Source of the DNA: Gnomoniopsis sp. IMI 355080
Lineage: Eukaryota; Ascomycota; Sordariomycetes; Diaporthales; Gnomoniaceae
Length of the DNA: 64,000 bases
Direction: 5' to 3'
Assembly (NCBI GenBank): GCA_027946555.1
Contig: JAPEVC010000037.1
Location: 62,001 to 126,000, forward strand
A model generated the notes under the pieces. It was not told the DNA's origin. It saw only the letters and a list, made by a program, of their open reading frames with translations, and did no database searches. The position numbers and the translations under genes are program-made. Each line of letters begins with the position of its first letter. The first letter of the stretch is position 1. Positions 33,932 through 44,448 of this stretch are shown here, piece by piece.

Positions 33932-35008
33932 ACAGAAGAGAGAGACACTCTTGTGGAGACATACTAGAGCATTGAGGACAAATCATAGAGGGATTGGAAT
34001 GTGGCTCAACCGCCGGACCTGAATACCTACTTAGGTAGGCATCGCATTTTTGCTCTGCTTGGCTTGGCGAGTTATTCTTGGTGCATCACAGCATTACATT
34101 GGGGAGTGCATATTGTTTTATTCCTAGACACAGATTTCCTAGAACAGCATTGGATTGAGAATATAGCATAGATGAAGCAGTGAACTTGTAGAATCGCACA
34201 GCTATGGCTGTTCATCGAACAAGGCAGGCTCTGAAGTGACCGGATATGGCAGGCAACAATAATGAGAATGTTGACGTCTTAGTGAAGAACGTTCTGACAG
34301 AGCAGGAGCTAGCTTTCTTTGAGGGAGAATGAACAACTAGCATAGAACCTCTGCTCTACCCCCCCCCCTTCAATGCGCCCAACATAGTGCATTTTGAGGG
34401 GGAAACGACCCTGCTTCATACCAGTCACTCATGAATGTTCCTCTGGAAAACCATATGCAGATTGTAACAGCCCAGATACTCCTTCGCGTGACAAAAAAAA
34501 CCGCGAACGGGACCAACCCCCTTCCCCGGAGCTCACCTGTACAGATCACGGGTTTGGAACGGCTGACGACCGAGAGGCCCCCCTCGGTGCGTGTCGCTCC
34601 ACGATACGGCTCAGCACTAACTGTCCACTGCAAATGCCGCTGAAGCTGGCTTGAGCGCAGCTCAAGCTTTTTTGCTGAACTCAACGCAGGCAAGTGGCTA
34701 AGGAAGACAACGGCCCACCAAAGTCAAACACTAAACCTCGCGGAACTCAGATCACGAGCGCAGGTCTTAGTCCAAACCCAATGGGAAAGTTCAACTTGAG
34801 CGTAACCCATAGGAAGATGACAGAGAGAAGGGTTAGTGTGAAAAGGCCGGGCCAGCTTCTACATCCTTACGAAACCACTCCAAAAAGGTAGAATCGGAGA
34901 CCTGGAACGAATGGAACGAAGTAAGGGTACATCAGACCCAAGCCAGTGCTTCAACATCCCTTCATGGCAAGCCAAGATAGTGTCACTCTGAAATTCCGGA
35001 CTGAAAGC
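33932..35008. other. Convergent spacer with a hairpin plus T-run
   Basis: 1.1 kb between the acid phosphatase and VMA22-like stop codons. It holds an A-rich 3' flank, a C-run at 34361-34369, and at 34648-34672 a perfect 8-bp hairpin followed by six T. No gene was seen. Confidence 0.5.
34648..34672 (+). other. Terminator-like hairpin followed by T-run
   Basis: GCTTGAGC and GCTCAAGC form a perfect 8-bp stem around the loop GCA, directly followed by TTTTTT. It looks like an intrinsic terminator or the end of a Pol III transcript, but I see no tRNA or A/B box upstream. Confidence 0.3.
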
Positions 35009-35584
35009 TCATGGAGCAGCAGCGACTTCGGCCCGCGGAGCCTCCTGCCCCAGATCCTGTTTTGCAGCAGCAGCCTTTGCCTTCGCCCTCCTCTTTCGTG
35101 TCCGCCGAACCTCGATCTCCAACCGCCGCATCTCTGTATCGACAGCGACTAACCTGGGAATCACGCGGTCCACGGTGTCAATGGCGCTGGCTTGTGTCTG
35201 CCGTAGAGCGAGCGGCGTGAGCAGACCGAACCAGCGGATTGGGTCCTTTGGATTTTGCCCCTTTGCGCTTGGCTTCTCCTCCTGGGCCTTTTCTTCGGAC
35301 CCTGACGTCTCAGATCCGGGAACAGGCTCAGCGACTACTTTGACAACCTCCACAGTGACGTTGGCCCCAGTGTCACGCAGCTCTACGCGCCTCCCAGCTT
35401 GCATCCTCGCATCGTAGTGATCCTGACCGAAGCGTACACCGCGTTCGGCGGTGAAGTTGGCGCGCGCTAGGTTTTGGAAGGTGGCAGACTGTAGGCGAGA
35501 GAGCTCGGCGCGCAGGGTGGTGTACTCGTCGAGCAGGGCGAGGTAGTGCTCTAGGAGGGCGTCGATGTCTGGTGCAGGGTCCAT
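35009..35584 (-). CDS. VMA22: V-ATPase assembly factor Vma22/CCDC115-like protein
   Basis: A single exon of 191 residues with ATG at 35584-35582 and TGA at 35011-35009. Vma22 acts with Vma12 and Vma21 at the ER in assembling the V0 sector of the vacuolar proton pump. The N-terminal helical segment (DIDALLEHYLALLDEYTTLR) and FQNLARANFTAERGVRFGQD match the conserved first half of the family. A short acidic linker (SEEKAQEEKP) follows, then DPIRWFGLLTPLALRQTQ and IPRLVAVDTEMRRLEIEVRR, the conserved second half with its terminal coiled coil. A basic Ala-rich tail ends the protein. There is no membrane segment, as expected. The name is from motif memory, so orthology is moderately sure. Confidence 0.75.
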   Translation of the reverse strand: MDPAPDIDALLEHYLALLDEYTTLRAELSRLQSATFQNLARANFTAERGVRFGQDHYDARMQAGRRVELRDTGANVTVEVVKVVAEPVPGSETSGSEEKAQEEKPSAKGQNPKDPIRWFGLLTPLALRQTQASAIDTVDRVIPRLVAVDTEMRRLEIEVRRTRKRRAKAKAAAAKQDLGQEAPRAEVAAAP

Positions 35585-35900
35585 ATTTGCGGTTGAGAGG
35601 CAGTGGCGGGGTATCTGGTGGCGCGATTGTTTTTAGACGAGAATGGATGGGCGGATGAGACGGTAAGGGAACAATTCGGAAGCTCAGAGTGAGATTTGAG
35701 GAGTGAGGTCAGGTGAGATGAGGTGAGGTGAAGATTAGATAGGATCCGGCGTGGGGCGCAGCTCAGTACGCGCTAAACGTCTCGCAAGTGCCTACCTAAG
35801 TAAGGTAAGCTAGTAAGCCAGGCACCTAAAAGTACTGTACATAGTACAATTATGGACGCTATCGGATCTTGCCGCAGCGAGGTCCAGGATGCTGGGAAAT

Positions 35901-35935
35901 GTCAGCCAGCCAGTCAGCCAGTCAGCCAGTCTGTC
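35901..35935. repeat. CAGCCAGT octamer tandem repeat
   Basis: About four imperfect copies of an 8-bp CAGTCAGC-type unit. Confidence 0.7.
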
Positions 35936-37277
35936 ACTCAGTGCCCGAGAGACTTACAAGTCAAAAAGTACCCTACAGAACCACAATTGCTTTTCCCACC
36001 TTCAAGCAAAGATTTGTCCAAGGGAAAAGAATGTTGTTTTCAAGAGATGCAAGCCTTGCTGGCGATATTCTCAAACCTGGCCCCTCTTTGCATTCATTGC
36101 GTGCGTGCACCGATGAAAGCCTACAGATAGTTGCCAAGGATGCATACCTACCTAGGTACTATAGGAACTCATATACTGTACAGTTCCTCGGTACGATACT
36201 CAACCAACAACGGCTACTTATTCGCCAAGATGCAGAAAGAAATGTCAGTCATCCATCACATACATGATGCAGACTAGAAAATGCGAATCCATGATGCGAG
36301 TCATCCGAGATCAGCAAGCAGCTGTTCACTCATGTACACAGTAACTGTGGTATAAGCACGATCTGCTTTTCGTACAGTACTGTCCAGGTACCTACCGAGC
36401 TAGGTATGAGCAGGAAGGAATGAGTTTCACTGATTGTTTCGAACGGCTGCCCATCTCGTCGGGCATAGATGATGCTTACGATCTAGGAACCTCTTGCAGC
36501 TCGACAGACAAGCCATGCATGCGTCACTTGTCCTCGGGGTTTACAGTTACCGGCAAGAAACGTTGGGGTTGCATACCAGATGAAAAGACCCAAGCCCAGA
36601 CACTTGCGAGTCAATTGTCGCTTTAAATCGATCCCACGCAAAGTTCAGCTCGGGAAAGTCCTATTCCTGCCTATTTACTGTACTTATCTGCCTGGAGCAT
36701 GCTAGAGAAGAGTGTGTGTGGGTGTCCCACCCGGTGGCGGCAACTGTGACAGAAGCCTCACCCCATCCTTGTCTCCATGCTATAGCCACAATACGCAATA
36801 CATGCTCTTTGAGTTGCGACCCTCAGCCACGTGCGTGATGTGGCGCTAGAAAAAGGCTGCAAGTTGGTGAGAGATGGTGTTCTCTCTGGGGATGAAGTTA
36901 CGAAAAGATGTAAAGCAGTTGGTCGCACAAAGTTACTTTTTTCTTCTGCAGCTTCGGGCCAAGATACAACAATAGCCAGCGACATGGCGGGCCTGGTTTG
37001 GGCGGGATAGTGCTTCTGCAGGTTATGATATAATTAATATATACATTTATATATACATAAAATGAGCACAAGGGTTGGGCCTCAGCCGCTAGAGACAAGA
37101 AGCACGCTTCGATCATGCGACGAGCCTATGATTCTGGTTACGGTGTTTCTGGTGGAGGAATTGTCCGTCAATCGCTAAGCAGCAAACAGGACACAGTCAA
37201 ACAGCCTACCGCAACCTCAAAAGTACGAGGGATCCGGGCAGCCGGACGCGCGCTTGTGCTTTAATTTTTGTCCTTTG

Positions 37278-37303
37278 CTTTTCTTTTCTTTTCTTTTCTT
37301 TCC
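37278..37303. repeat. (CTTTT)n pentanucleotide microsatellite
   Basis: Four exact CTTTT units followed by a partial one, in the upstream region of CDC42. Confidence 0.85.
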
Positions 37304-37592
37304 CATGGAGAATATCATCCGGTCTGATGGTGTGGGCTCGGTATGCTTTGAAAGGTGGCGGTGACGATGACGATCTCATCCAGTCGCATTCGCGCTTGGG
37401 GGTATCTTGCCTGAAAAGTAACGACTACGTAGGTCTGTCAGGAAACCACCTTAGTGGCCCCGCAAGCCCATCCGGGCCGACGGCTACTGCAGTACCAGCG
37501 CGCCGATGAAGCCGTCGTGGACATGTTGAATGTGTGCCCCCAAGGGGAGGAGCTTATAGTCGTGCCCTTGTGATCCCAGGTCTACTTCAAAG

Positions 37593-38170
37593 GGTACCTA
37601 GGCAAGGCAGGTAGACAGGTAGGCAATTGCTTGCGTTCGTTGCAGGTACCTAGGTGCTACTGCGATGGCTAGTCATCTGGGCTGTGTAGTGGATTTCAGT
37701 TTACCGGACTATTCCGCATTGGAAGCGGAAAAAGAGAGCCTTTCGACGCTCGGCACTTGTGATCAATGCCAATATCGCAGGTCCTACGAAAGTGGCTACT
37801 CTTGAAGTTGGAACAATGGTCAAGGCAGTACTCGTCTCTCCAGCCTGGGCATTGACGTGTTTGCTTTACTTTTGAGCTGTAAAGTACTACTGTATGCAAA
37901 GGTCACTGCGGTACCTACCTACCTGAAGTAGGCAGGTAGGTAAATAGGTGCATCTACGAATACTCACCTTAGGATGCAGTAAGGCAGTAAGCACATGATA
38001 TCGGATTTGAATCCGATGTCGAGATGTCACCATATGGAGATAATCTAGTTGTACCTCTGTATACCAAGTATGTAGCTACCTAAGTACCTAGGTAGGTGAC
38101 CTAATGTGGCAGTGAGTGTGGCAAGCATTGTCTATCTAAAGAAGCCTACCACTGGGGTACGGACCTAGGT
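37593..38170. repeat. Cluster of CCTAGGTA-type palindromic motifs
   Basis: At least six copies or variants of GGTACCTAGG, including GGTACCTAGG near 37593, AGGTACCTAGGT near 37644, several TACCTACC and GGTAGG near 37910-37942, TACCTAGGTA at 38085 and GGACCTAGGT at 38161. It is the densest cluster in the window and lies 1.2-1.8 kb upstream of the CDC42 start codon. Confidence 0.6.
38000..38017. promoter_or_regulatory. CGG-N8-CCG palindrome, candidate Zn2Cys6 factor site
   Basis: ATCGGATT and AATCCGAT are perfect inverted 8-mers separated by TG. The CGG and CCG half-sites are separated by eight bases, the geometry used by dimeric fungal Zn(II)2Cys6 regulators. The position upstream of CDC42 is suggestive only. 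Confidence 0.35.
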
Positions 38171-38767
38171 ATGTGAGTGAGGTATGGTCCCTTGGCCCCC
38201 AACAGAAATAGAAGCAGAACGGTAATCTGTAGGTACATACCTCCTGCAGCATCAGCAGCACTGAATGCAGGCGAGTGGGTGCTACTTGAGCATGTGCAGG
38301 ACCATCGCAGGCCACCTCAGCCATGCAAGGACCCCCGGACCTGGGCAGCATCGAAGTTGGCCGGCCTGGTTAGGTCCCAAAGTCCCCCCCAAATGCTCCC
38401 TCTCCGTCTCTCTCGGTCTCTGTCTCTCTCTCTCCATTCCCCACCTTGGCCCTCTCCACTCTGGTTTGCAGCCGTCCATCGCATCACTCACAGCCCGAGC
38501 CCAGACGCAGAGAGACTCGCACTCAACTGCAGACGCAAGACGCAAGACGCAGGCGAGAGGACCAGGCCTATCCATCGGTCACCTGCACCCGCCGCCTGTA
38601 GTTTCTGCTTGCATTGAGCTTTTCTCTGCTATTTCCAAACTCCTGCTACTACGACTCCTAACCGTCAAATCATAACCCAAACAACATCATCATCATCAAC
38701 AGCACATGACGTTCATGAGGCTGCCCCCTTGTTTAACAACATAACCCAAATTGCTTCCAGACCTGAT

Positions 38768-38786
38768 CCAGCCAGCCAGCCAGCCC
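38768..38786. repeat. (CCAG)n microsatellite
   Basis: Four exact CCAG units in the CDC42 upstream region. Confidence 0.75.
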
Positions 38787-39396
38787 TCCCTCTCTGTACC
38801 TATCTGTACGGCGTATACCGTACCTGATTAGCAGCCTTGTGTGCTGATCCTTCACTTCGCTTCGCCGCCTTTCGCTTTCTCTCTCTCTTTCGGACGCCCA
38901 CGCACCAACACCCGCACCGCACCGCACCACCATCTCTGACCAACCCGCCTTTTTTTTTCTCCAACGCCCGCTGCGACATCAGCCTCGGTCTTGACTAGGT
39001 CGTAACGGCCCTTTGCCAATACTACATTCTTCCTACTCCCACGATTGACGCCTATTACCACCGAAACTTAAAAGTCAATCAAAGCAAGGCCAATCCACCC
39101 ATCGCAGCGAGCCGACCCGATCTACATGCCAGCGGTCTTCTCACACCCTTCGAGCCCACGTCTGGCCGATCTGCAGTCTCCTCTCTCCTCAGTCATCGTC
39201 GACTAGCATTCGCTGCGACTCAGACCGGCGACGGGTCTCTGATAAGCCGTGCCCCCCAAGCAAGCCAAGTACCTCGAGGAAAACCAAGCACGACATCCTT
39301 CCTCTACTTGCTGCCATCGCTGTCCACGTCGACGCTCACGGCTTCATTCGCCTACGGTATCGCTGCTCCTTCAGGTGCAGCACGGTCTCCTGAAAG

Positions 39397-40536
39397 ATGG
39401 TGGTCGCAACTATCAAGTCCGTACTGTCCTGTCCCGCTATCCCCCTCACCTCTCCCGGGCTGTTTGACGTAGTCTTTGCGTCCTTCTGGCTGGCGCTCTG
39501 GCGCTGCCTGCATGTGCCACTCTGCCCACCCACCCCTTTGTGGACTTTGAGTTTCCAGCGCGATATATCTGGATATGGTTGCATATATCAAAACTACCCT
39601 GATAATACATGGTCCTTGACACGTCGGGCTTCTGGCAACTGCTAATCAATGCCACCTACACAGATGTGTTGTCGTCGGCGACGGTGCGGTCGGAAAGACA
39701 TGCCTGCTCATTAGTTACACCACCAACAAGTTTCCCTCCGAATATGTGCCCACAGTCTTCGACAACTACGCCGTCACAGTCATGTAAGCTACCACTCAGC
39801 CAATTCGTCCCGCCATTCCCACCAGAAAGCAATTCGTTTGGCGCCTATCCCCTTGCATAACGCGTGTGCCTCGCGTTTGGTTCTCCCCACTCCCGCTATC
39901 CCACTTCAACCGCTTTGGGCAACCCGGCCCAATTTCATGCTAGCCTCAATGAGTATTTGCCAATTTACATCCGCATCATGCGCTAACATTGATTGTTGCT
40001 GTGCCTAGGATCGGTGACGAGCCCTACACCCTCGGCCTCTTCGATACCGCTGGTCAAGAAGATTACGATAGACTACGACCTCTCTCTTATCCTCAAACCG
40101 ATGTCTTCCTCGTCTGTTTCAGTGTGACCTCCCCAGCCTCGTTTGAAAACGTGCGCGAGAAGTGGTTTCCAGAGGTCCATCACCACTGCCCTGGTGTTCC
40201 CTGCCTGATAGTCGGTACACAGGTGGATCTGAGAGATGACCCAGGTGTCAAGGACAAGTTGTCCAAGCAGAAGATGCAGCCTGTGCGGAAAGAGGACGGT
40301 GAGAGGATGGCCAAAGAGCTCGGGGCCGTAAAGTACGTCGAGTGTAGTGCCCTGACGCAGTACAAGCTCAAGGATGTGTTCGATGAGGTAAGTCGATTTT
40401 GGAATGCCTGGAATACTCGACAATCTGTTCTCCGCACAGTGATGTGGATTCTGACCTGGCGTAATAGGCAATTGTAGCTGCTCTGGAACCCCCGGCAGCA
40501 ACAAAGCCCAAGAAGCACAAGTGTTTGGTGCTGTAA
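39397..40536 (+). CDS. cdc42: Rho-family GTPase Cdc42
   Basis: A membrane-anchored molecular switch that directs polarised growth through actin, formins and PAK kinases. Four exons, 39397-39416, 39664-39783, 40009-40387 and 40468-40536, encode 195 residues. The 20-nt first exon gives MVVATI plus AA, and the Lys codon is completed by A at 39664 to read KCVVVGDGAVGKTCLL (P-loop with Gly12). The effector loop is YVPTVFDNYAVTV. Switch II is DTAGQEDYDRLRPL with Gln61. The base-binding motif is TQVDLRDD, and SALTQ is the G5 motif. The tail KPKKHKCLVL is a polybasic stretch plus a CAAX box ending in Leu, predicted to be geranylgeranylated. FSVTSPASFENVREKW and TQYKLKDVFDEAI favour Cdc42 over Rac. 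The first donor is GTCCGT, weaker than usual; introns 1 and 2 are over 220 nt. Confidence 0.97.
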
Positions 40537-42384
40537 AGCGACCTTGGGATTTGCGAGCGGGCCCGGTTTTGAGGACCGGCTAATTTTTAAGCCCCCAGCT
40601 GCAAGAATATGGCTACCAAGGAGCTGGGGCGTCTGTCACTGGAAGCCAAATGTTGAGTATTGGTTCTCGTTTTGTTGACCAAATACATGACGACTGGAGC
40701 GCCGGAGGCGGTTCTGGGGACGAAAGACAATGGAACAAGACACCGGCCAACAATTCCGGCATCCTGGATCTGATTCAGGAGATGGGAGAGCATGCTTAAA
40801 ATGGGCAGATAGGTGACTTCAAAGCAATGGGCAGAATCGTTTCCAATGCCTCTGAAACTACCGCCCCTGATGATGGGGACAGATCTGCACCGGAAAGAGC
40901 TGCGAGGGCTGCAAGGAAACTGAGGCTTGGAACGGAACTTTCTAGATCTGGACGTGTTGGTTCTTTTTTTCTTCGTTGAAGCGATTCATTTTTCTCATCT
41001 TTTCAATACGAACAGATCTGACTTCTTTTTATCTACTACCACGCCGGATTGCGTCTCTCCCCGGCTGCCCTCTGCTCCTGAATGCTCTTCTCCGTTCTGA
41101 ATCTTTTCATGGCTTAAATAGTTATCTTGTTGCTACTTCTCGCCGGTACCCACTGGATAGGACTTCGGGAAGGAGATCGGAGTGTAAATAAATCGAAGCG
41201 GCTCATTGTCTCGATAGTGTTTTTTTTCGGAGTCACAACCCCGCGCGTCGTCCTCTGACAGGTATTGTCTGCAAGGGTTTCCCACAGGCAACTGTCACTA
41301 AGACCTGAAATAATTTCAGGGCTGAAGTGGGGGTTGAATGGTAGTATTAGCCTATTTGACCACATATGCCATGCGAGTGTCGGACCGGAGTTGACGGACT
41401 GATAGGGCCAACAGTCCCCAAAGCTAACAATGAGGACGTCCTGCATGAAAGTCGTACTATCGCCGAGCCAGCGAGCGTGATCTGATTTCTGATTACGGAG
41501 GCATCCTGTGGCAGATATTGGCCATCGGTATCTCGAATTCCCAGCCGTTATGGCATTTTACTTGGTAGGCAGGAAATACCTACCTACTTGCCCACGTATG
41601 TACTGTATGTACCTAAGAAAGTCAAGTTGCCTTTGCTGTTGGAGACGCATGCATGTGTACCGAGCGGCGAGTATGTATGCAAACTAAAGTGCCCGCGGAA
41701 CACGCTTTTCTTCTAGAAGCCCTGCGTCCGCATTGATAAGTGCCACGCCGTTGCTTCTACTGCACGAGAAAAGGGATTTTTTTATTTTTTTTACTTTGAC
41801 TAGCTACCCCTACCAGCCTACCTTGCTCCTGCAATTGGACCACCATGTTGCGTTGCTAACTGCTACCTAGGTAGTCAACCCCGTTAAAGCCCTCGCCCCG
41901 GTCAATGACGTCCGCGACGCAATTGCTAAGATCGCTGTCTCCTGGGCAATTACCACAGGGCTGGGTTTTAGTGCAACAACATGGTGTGTGGACAAGGAGA
42001 CATGAAAATGACTCCGTACGTACTTGTGATGCGGGTTGCCGGCGAATTACTGCGTGCTGTAGGTGAGAAGCAGCCGGGCCGTTCTTGAAAGCGATGCCGC
42101 CCGCGCTGCCGGACCGGCTCCGATCCAGCGCCGGACGTGTTGGGTGCAGGTGGACAGATGCGTTGTACAGGAAAACTTGTAACACAACTCTTGTCACTTC
42201 CCCCCTCTCAAGCGGAGGGAAAAGATATCAAGAGTAAATAATTTGACGCTTAACTGCCCCCCCCCTCTCGCATTGTCTTTCCTTCATCCGAGCCTGAGTC
42301 CCAACGGATATCTGCATCTTCTGTTGTGCCACACAGGGCTGCTGCGTCCCCGATCCGTGACACCCACACCAATCACTATAAGAT
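40537..42384. other. Spacer between CDC42 and the agmatinase gene
   Basis: 1.85 kb comprising the CDC42 3' flank and the agmatinase promoter. TACCTAGGTA is at 41864-41873, with TACCTACCTAC near 41577. No gene was seen. Confidence 0.5.
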
Positions 42385-44448
42385 ATGCGCGGCATCCAAC
42401 TAGTTGCGGCGGCAGCACTCGCCTCGCTGGCGGTCGCCTGCGGGAATCACGCGCACGACGAGCATGAATGGACGGCGGAGGAGCTGGCAGAGCTGGAGCA
42501 TAAGTGGGGAATGGAGGTGAGTTACCGCTTCTTTTCGGCTCTCTCGTCCTTCCTTTGCTTGGACGACTCTGTATTGTCGTATGGGAAGAGTATAAAGGTC
42601 GGCAGAAGGAAGCCTGTTCATGCAGTGCTCAATGGATCAAGAACGCTACCAGCATGAAGCATACTCTGTTGTAGTCGATCACCCGATCTGGACCATCTGC
42701 CTTATCTGGTGCTCATTCCTGAGGCAATTGGCTGTGTGGTGCTGTTCATCGGAAAGCTTCATGTGCTGGACTGGATTTCCTGATTGATAGGGATGTCGAG
42801 TCGGAATTACGTCGATATTGAGAGCCTTGCGTGGCCAGCATCGGCGAGGGACACATGCTCGATGTGATTGCGAGTGAGTCGACATGGTCTGTGGTTTCCC
42901 GCCCGTGGAAGGTTCGAGACGCCCAAGGAAAACGAGTGTACAGACCAGATCCCACGGCGAGGAACATGACAAGGCTAGCACAAAGCAACGCAGATACCCT
43001 CACCGCCTCAAGTTGATGGATGCGCCGCAGACGGGATGCAACGCAGAGTGCACGCATGAATTCGGGGCATCTTGCTTTTCTTTGGAAGGAAAGGAGGGAG
43101 ACATAATGACCAGAGGCTGACGACCGCGGCGGTGGCTTGCATTTAGTGGCCCTACGCGGGAATTGGCAGTTTTGCGCATCTCAAGCATGCCAAGTGCCTG
43201 ACAACGCCCTCCGAGCTGTTCGACATTGCAATTATCGGTGCCCCGTTTGACACGGCGGTGAGTTACCGGCCTGGTATGTAACACAAGGCTGTCCTGTCTG
43301 CGCAAGGCTGAGCCGGGCTATACGTGGCACAGAAAGCATGCACATTATTTAGTGACGACTGACATGGCCCCTGTTCCCAGGCGCAAGATTCGGGCCTCGT
43401 GCCATTCGACAAGCGTCGTCCCGCCAGACAACGTTCCGGGGTTTCAACCCCAGGGCGAACATCAACCCTTACCAGAACTGGGCGACCATTCTCGACTGCG
43501 GTGATATCCCCATCGTACCTGTTGACAATGCGGTCGCTCTACGACAGATGACGGAGGCCTTCATGGAGCTTGGCAGCCGGACACCGGTGTCACCTTTACT
43601 GCAGAAGCCGAAGCTCATCACGCTTGGCGGAGATCACAGCCTTGCGCTACCGGCGCTGAGGGCGTTGAACTCCATCTATGGAAAGCCATTGCGGGTGTTG
43701 CACTTTGACGGTAGGCAGCTTTACACGCTCCCCCCTGGACGAGACAGCCTCTCATTGTCTCATGGAAAGAGATCTGATTACTGACTTGCATTTCCTTCTC
43801 GTAGCCCACTTGGACACCTGGCATCCCGCGAAATATCCCAGCAGTTGGCTCTCGGACCAAGCGCACTTCAACCACGGCTCCATGTTCTGGCTCGCCGGCA
43901 ACGAGGGTCTCCTCATCAACGACACCATGCGCCCCTCAGTCCACGCCGGCCTGCGCACGCGCCTCTCGGGCAACGGCTGGGACGACTTTGATGACGACAC
44001 ACAGCAGAATTGGCTGCGCGTCGTGGCGGACGACATTGATGACATGGGCACGGCGGGCGTCATCAAGACCATCCTGGACGCCATCCCGGCCGACGATCCC
44101 GTGTATCTGAGCGTCGACATTGACGTACTCGATCCGGCATTCGCGCCGGGCACGGGGACTCCAGAACCAGGTGGCTGGACGACGCGCGAGCTGATTCGCA
44201 TCCTGCGGGGGATCGAGGGGTTGAATGTGGTGGGTGCTGATGTGGTGGAGGTGTCACCTGCTTATCAGGGCCAGGGTGAGGAGACGGCGCTGGCGGCAGC
44301 GCAGGTGGTGTATGAGATTCTAAGCTCGGTGGTGAAGAAGGGCTTAGAAGGCATGGGGAAGGAAGGCGGGACACTGGAGAGTGGGAAGGACAGAGATTCA
44401 AAAGAGGAAGGTGTGGTGGGAGGCGAGGATGTAAAGGACGAATTGTGA
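42385..44448 (+). CDS. Agmatinase/arginase-family ureohydrolase with signal peptide and C-terminal KDEL
   Basis: Ureohydrolases use two Mn ions to release urea from guanidino substrates such as agmatine. Four exons, 42385-42516, 43147-43273, 43381-43710 and 43805-44448, encode 410 residues. All metal motifs are intact: GGDHS with His172, D196AHLD200, and S-V-D301-I-D303-VLDPAFAPG. APFDTAVSYRPGARFGPRAIR is the family N-terminal block. The first 19 residues (RGIQLVAAAALASLAVACG) are hydrophobic, fitting a secretory signal peptide. The protein ends exactly in KDEL, an ER-retrieval signal, after a 55-residue charged tail. Together these place the mature enzyme in the ER lumen, which is inference. 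Intron 1 is 630 nt; it joins in phase 0 at GME-WPYAGIG, and I found no further exon in it. Guanidinobutyrase or another guanidino substrate is equally possible. Confidence 0.9.

Larger units (their letters stand above)
35585..39396. other. 3.8 kb upstream of CDC42, rich in CCTAGGTA-type motifs and simple repeats
   Basis: No convincing gene. TACCTAGGTA occurs at 36149-36158 and 38085-38094, with related forms densely spaced from 37590 to 38175. A CGG-N8-CCG palindrome is at 38000-38017. Simple repeats are listed separately. From about 38380 to 39396 the sequence is strongly pyrimidine-rich, consistent with a long CDC42 promoter and 5' leader. Confidence 0.5.

Noticed and set aside
37020..37060. 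Two minus-strand TGTATATA matches to the predicted PUF site
   Set aside because: They lie in an AT-rich spacer with no known transcript, so they are probably simple-sequence matches.
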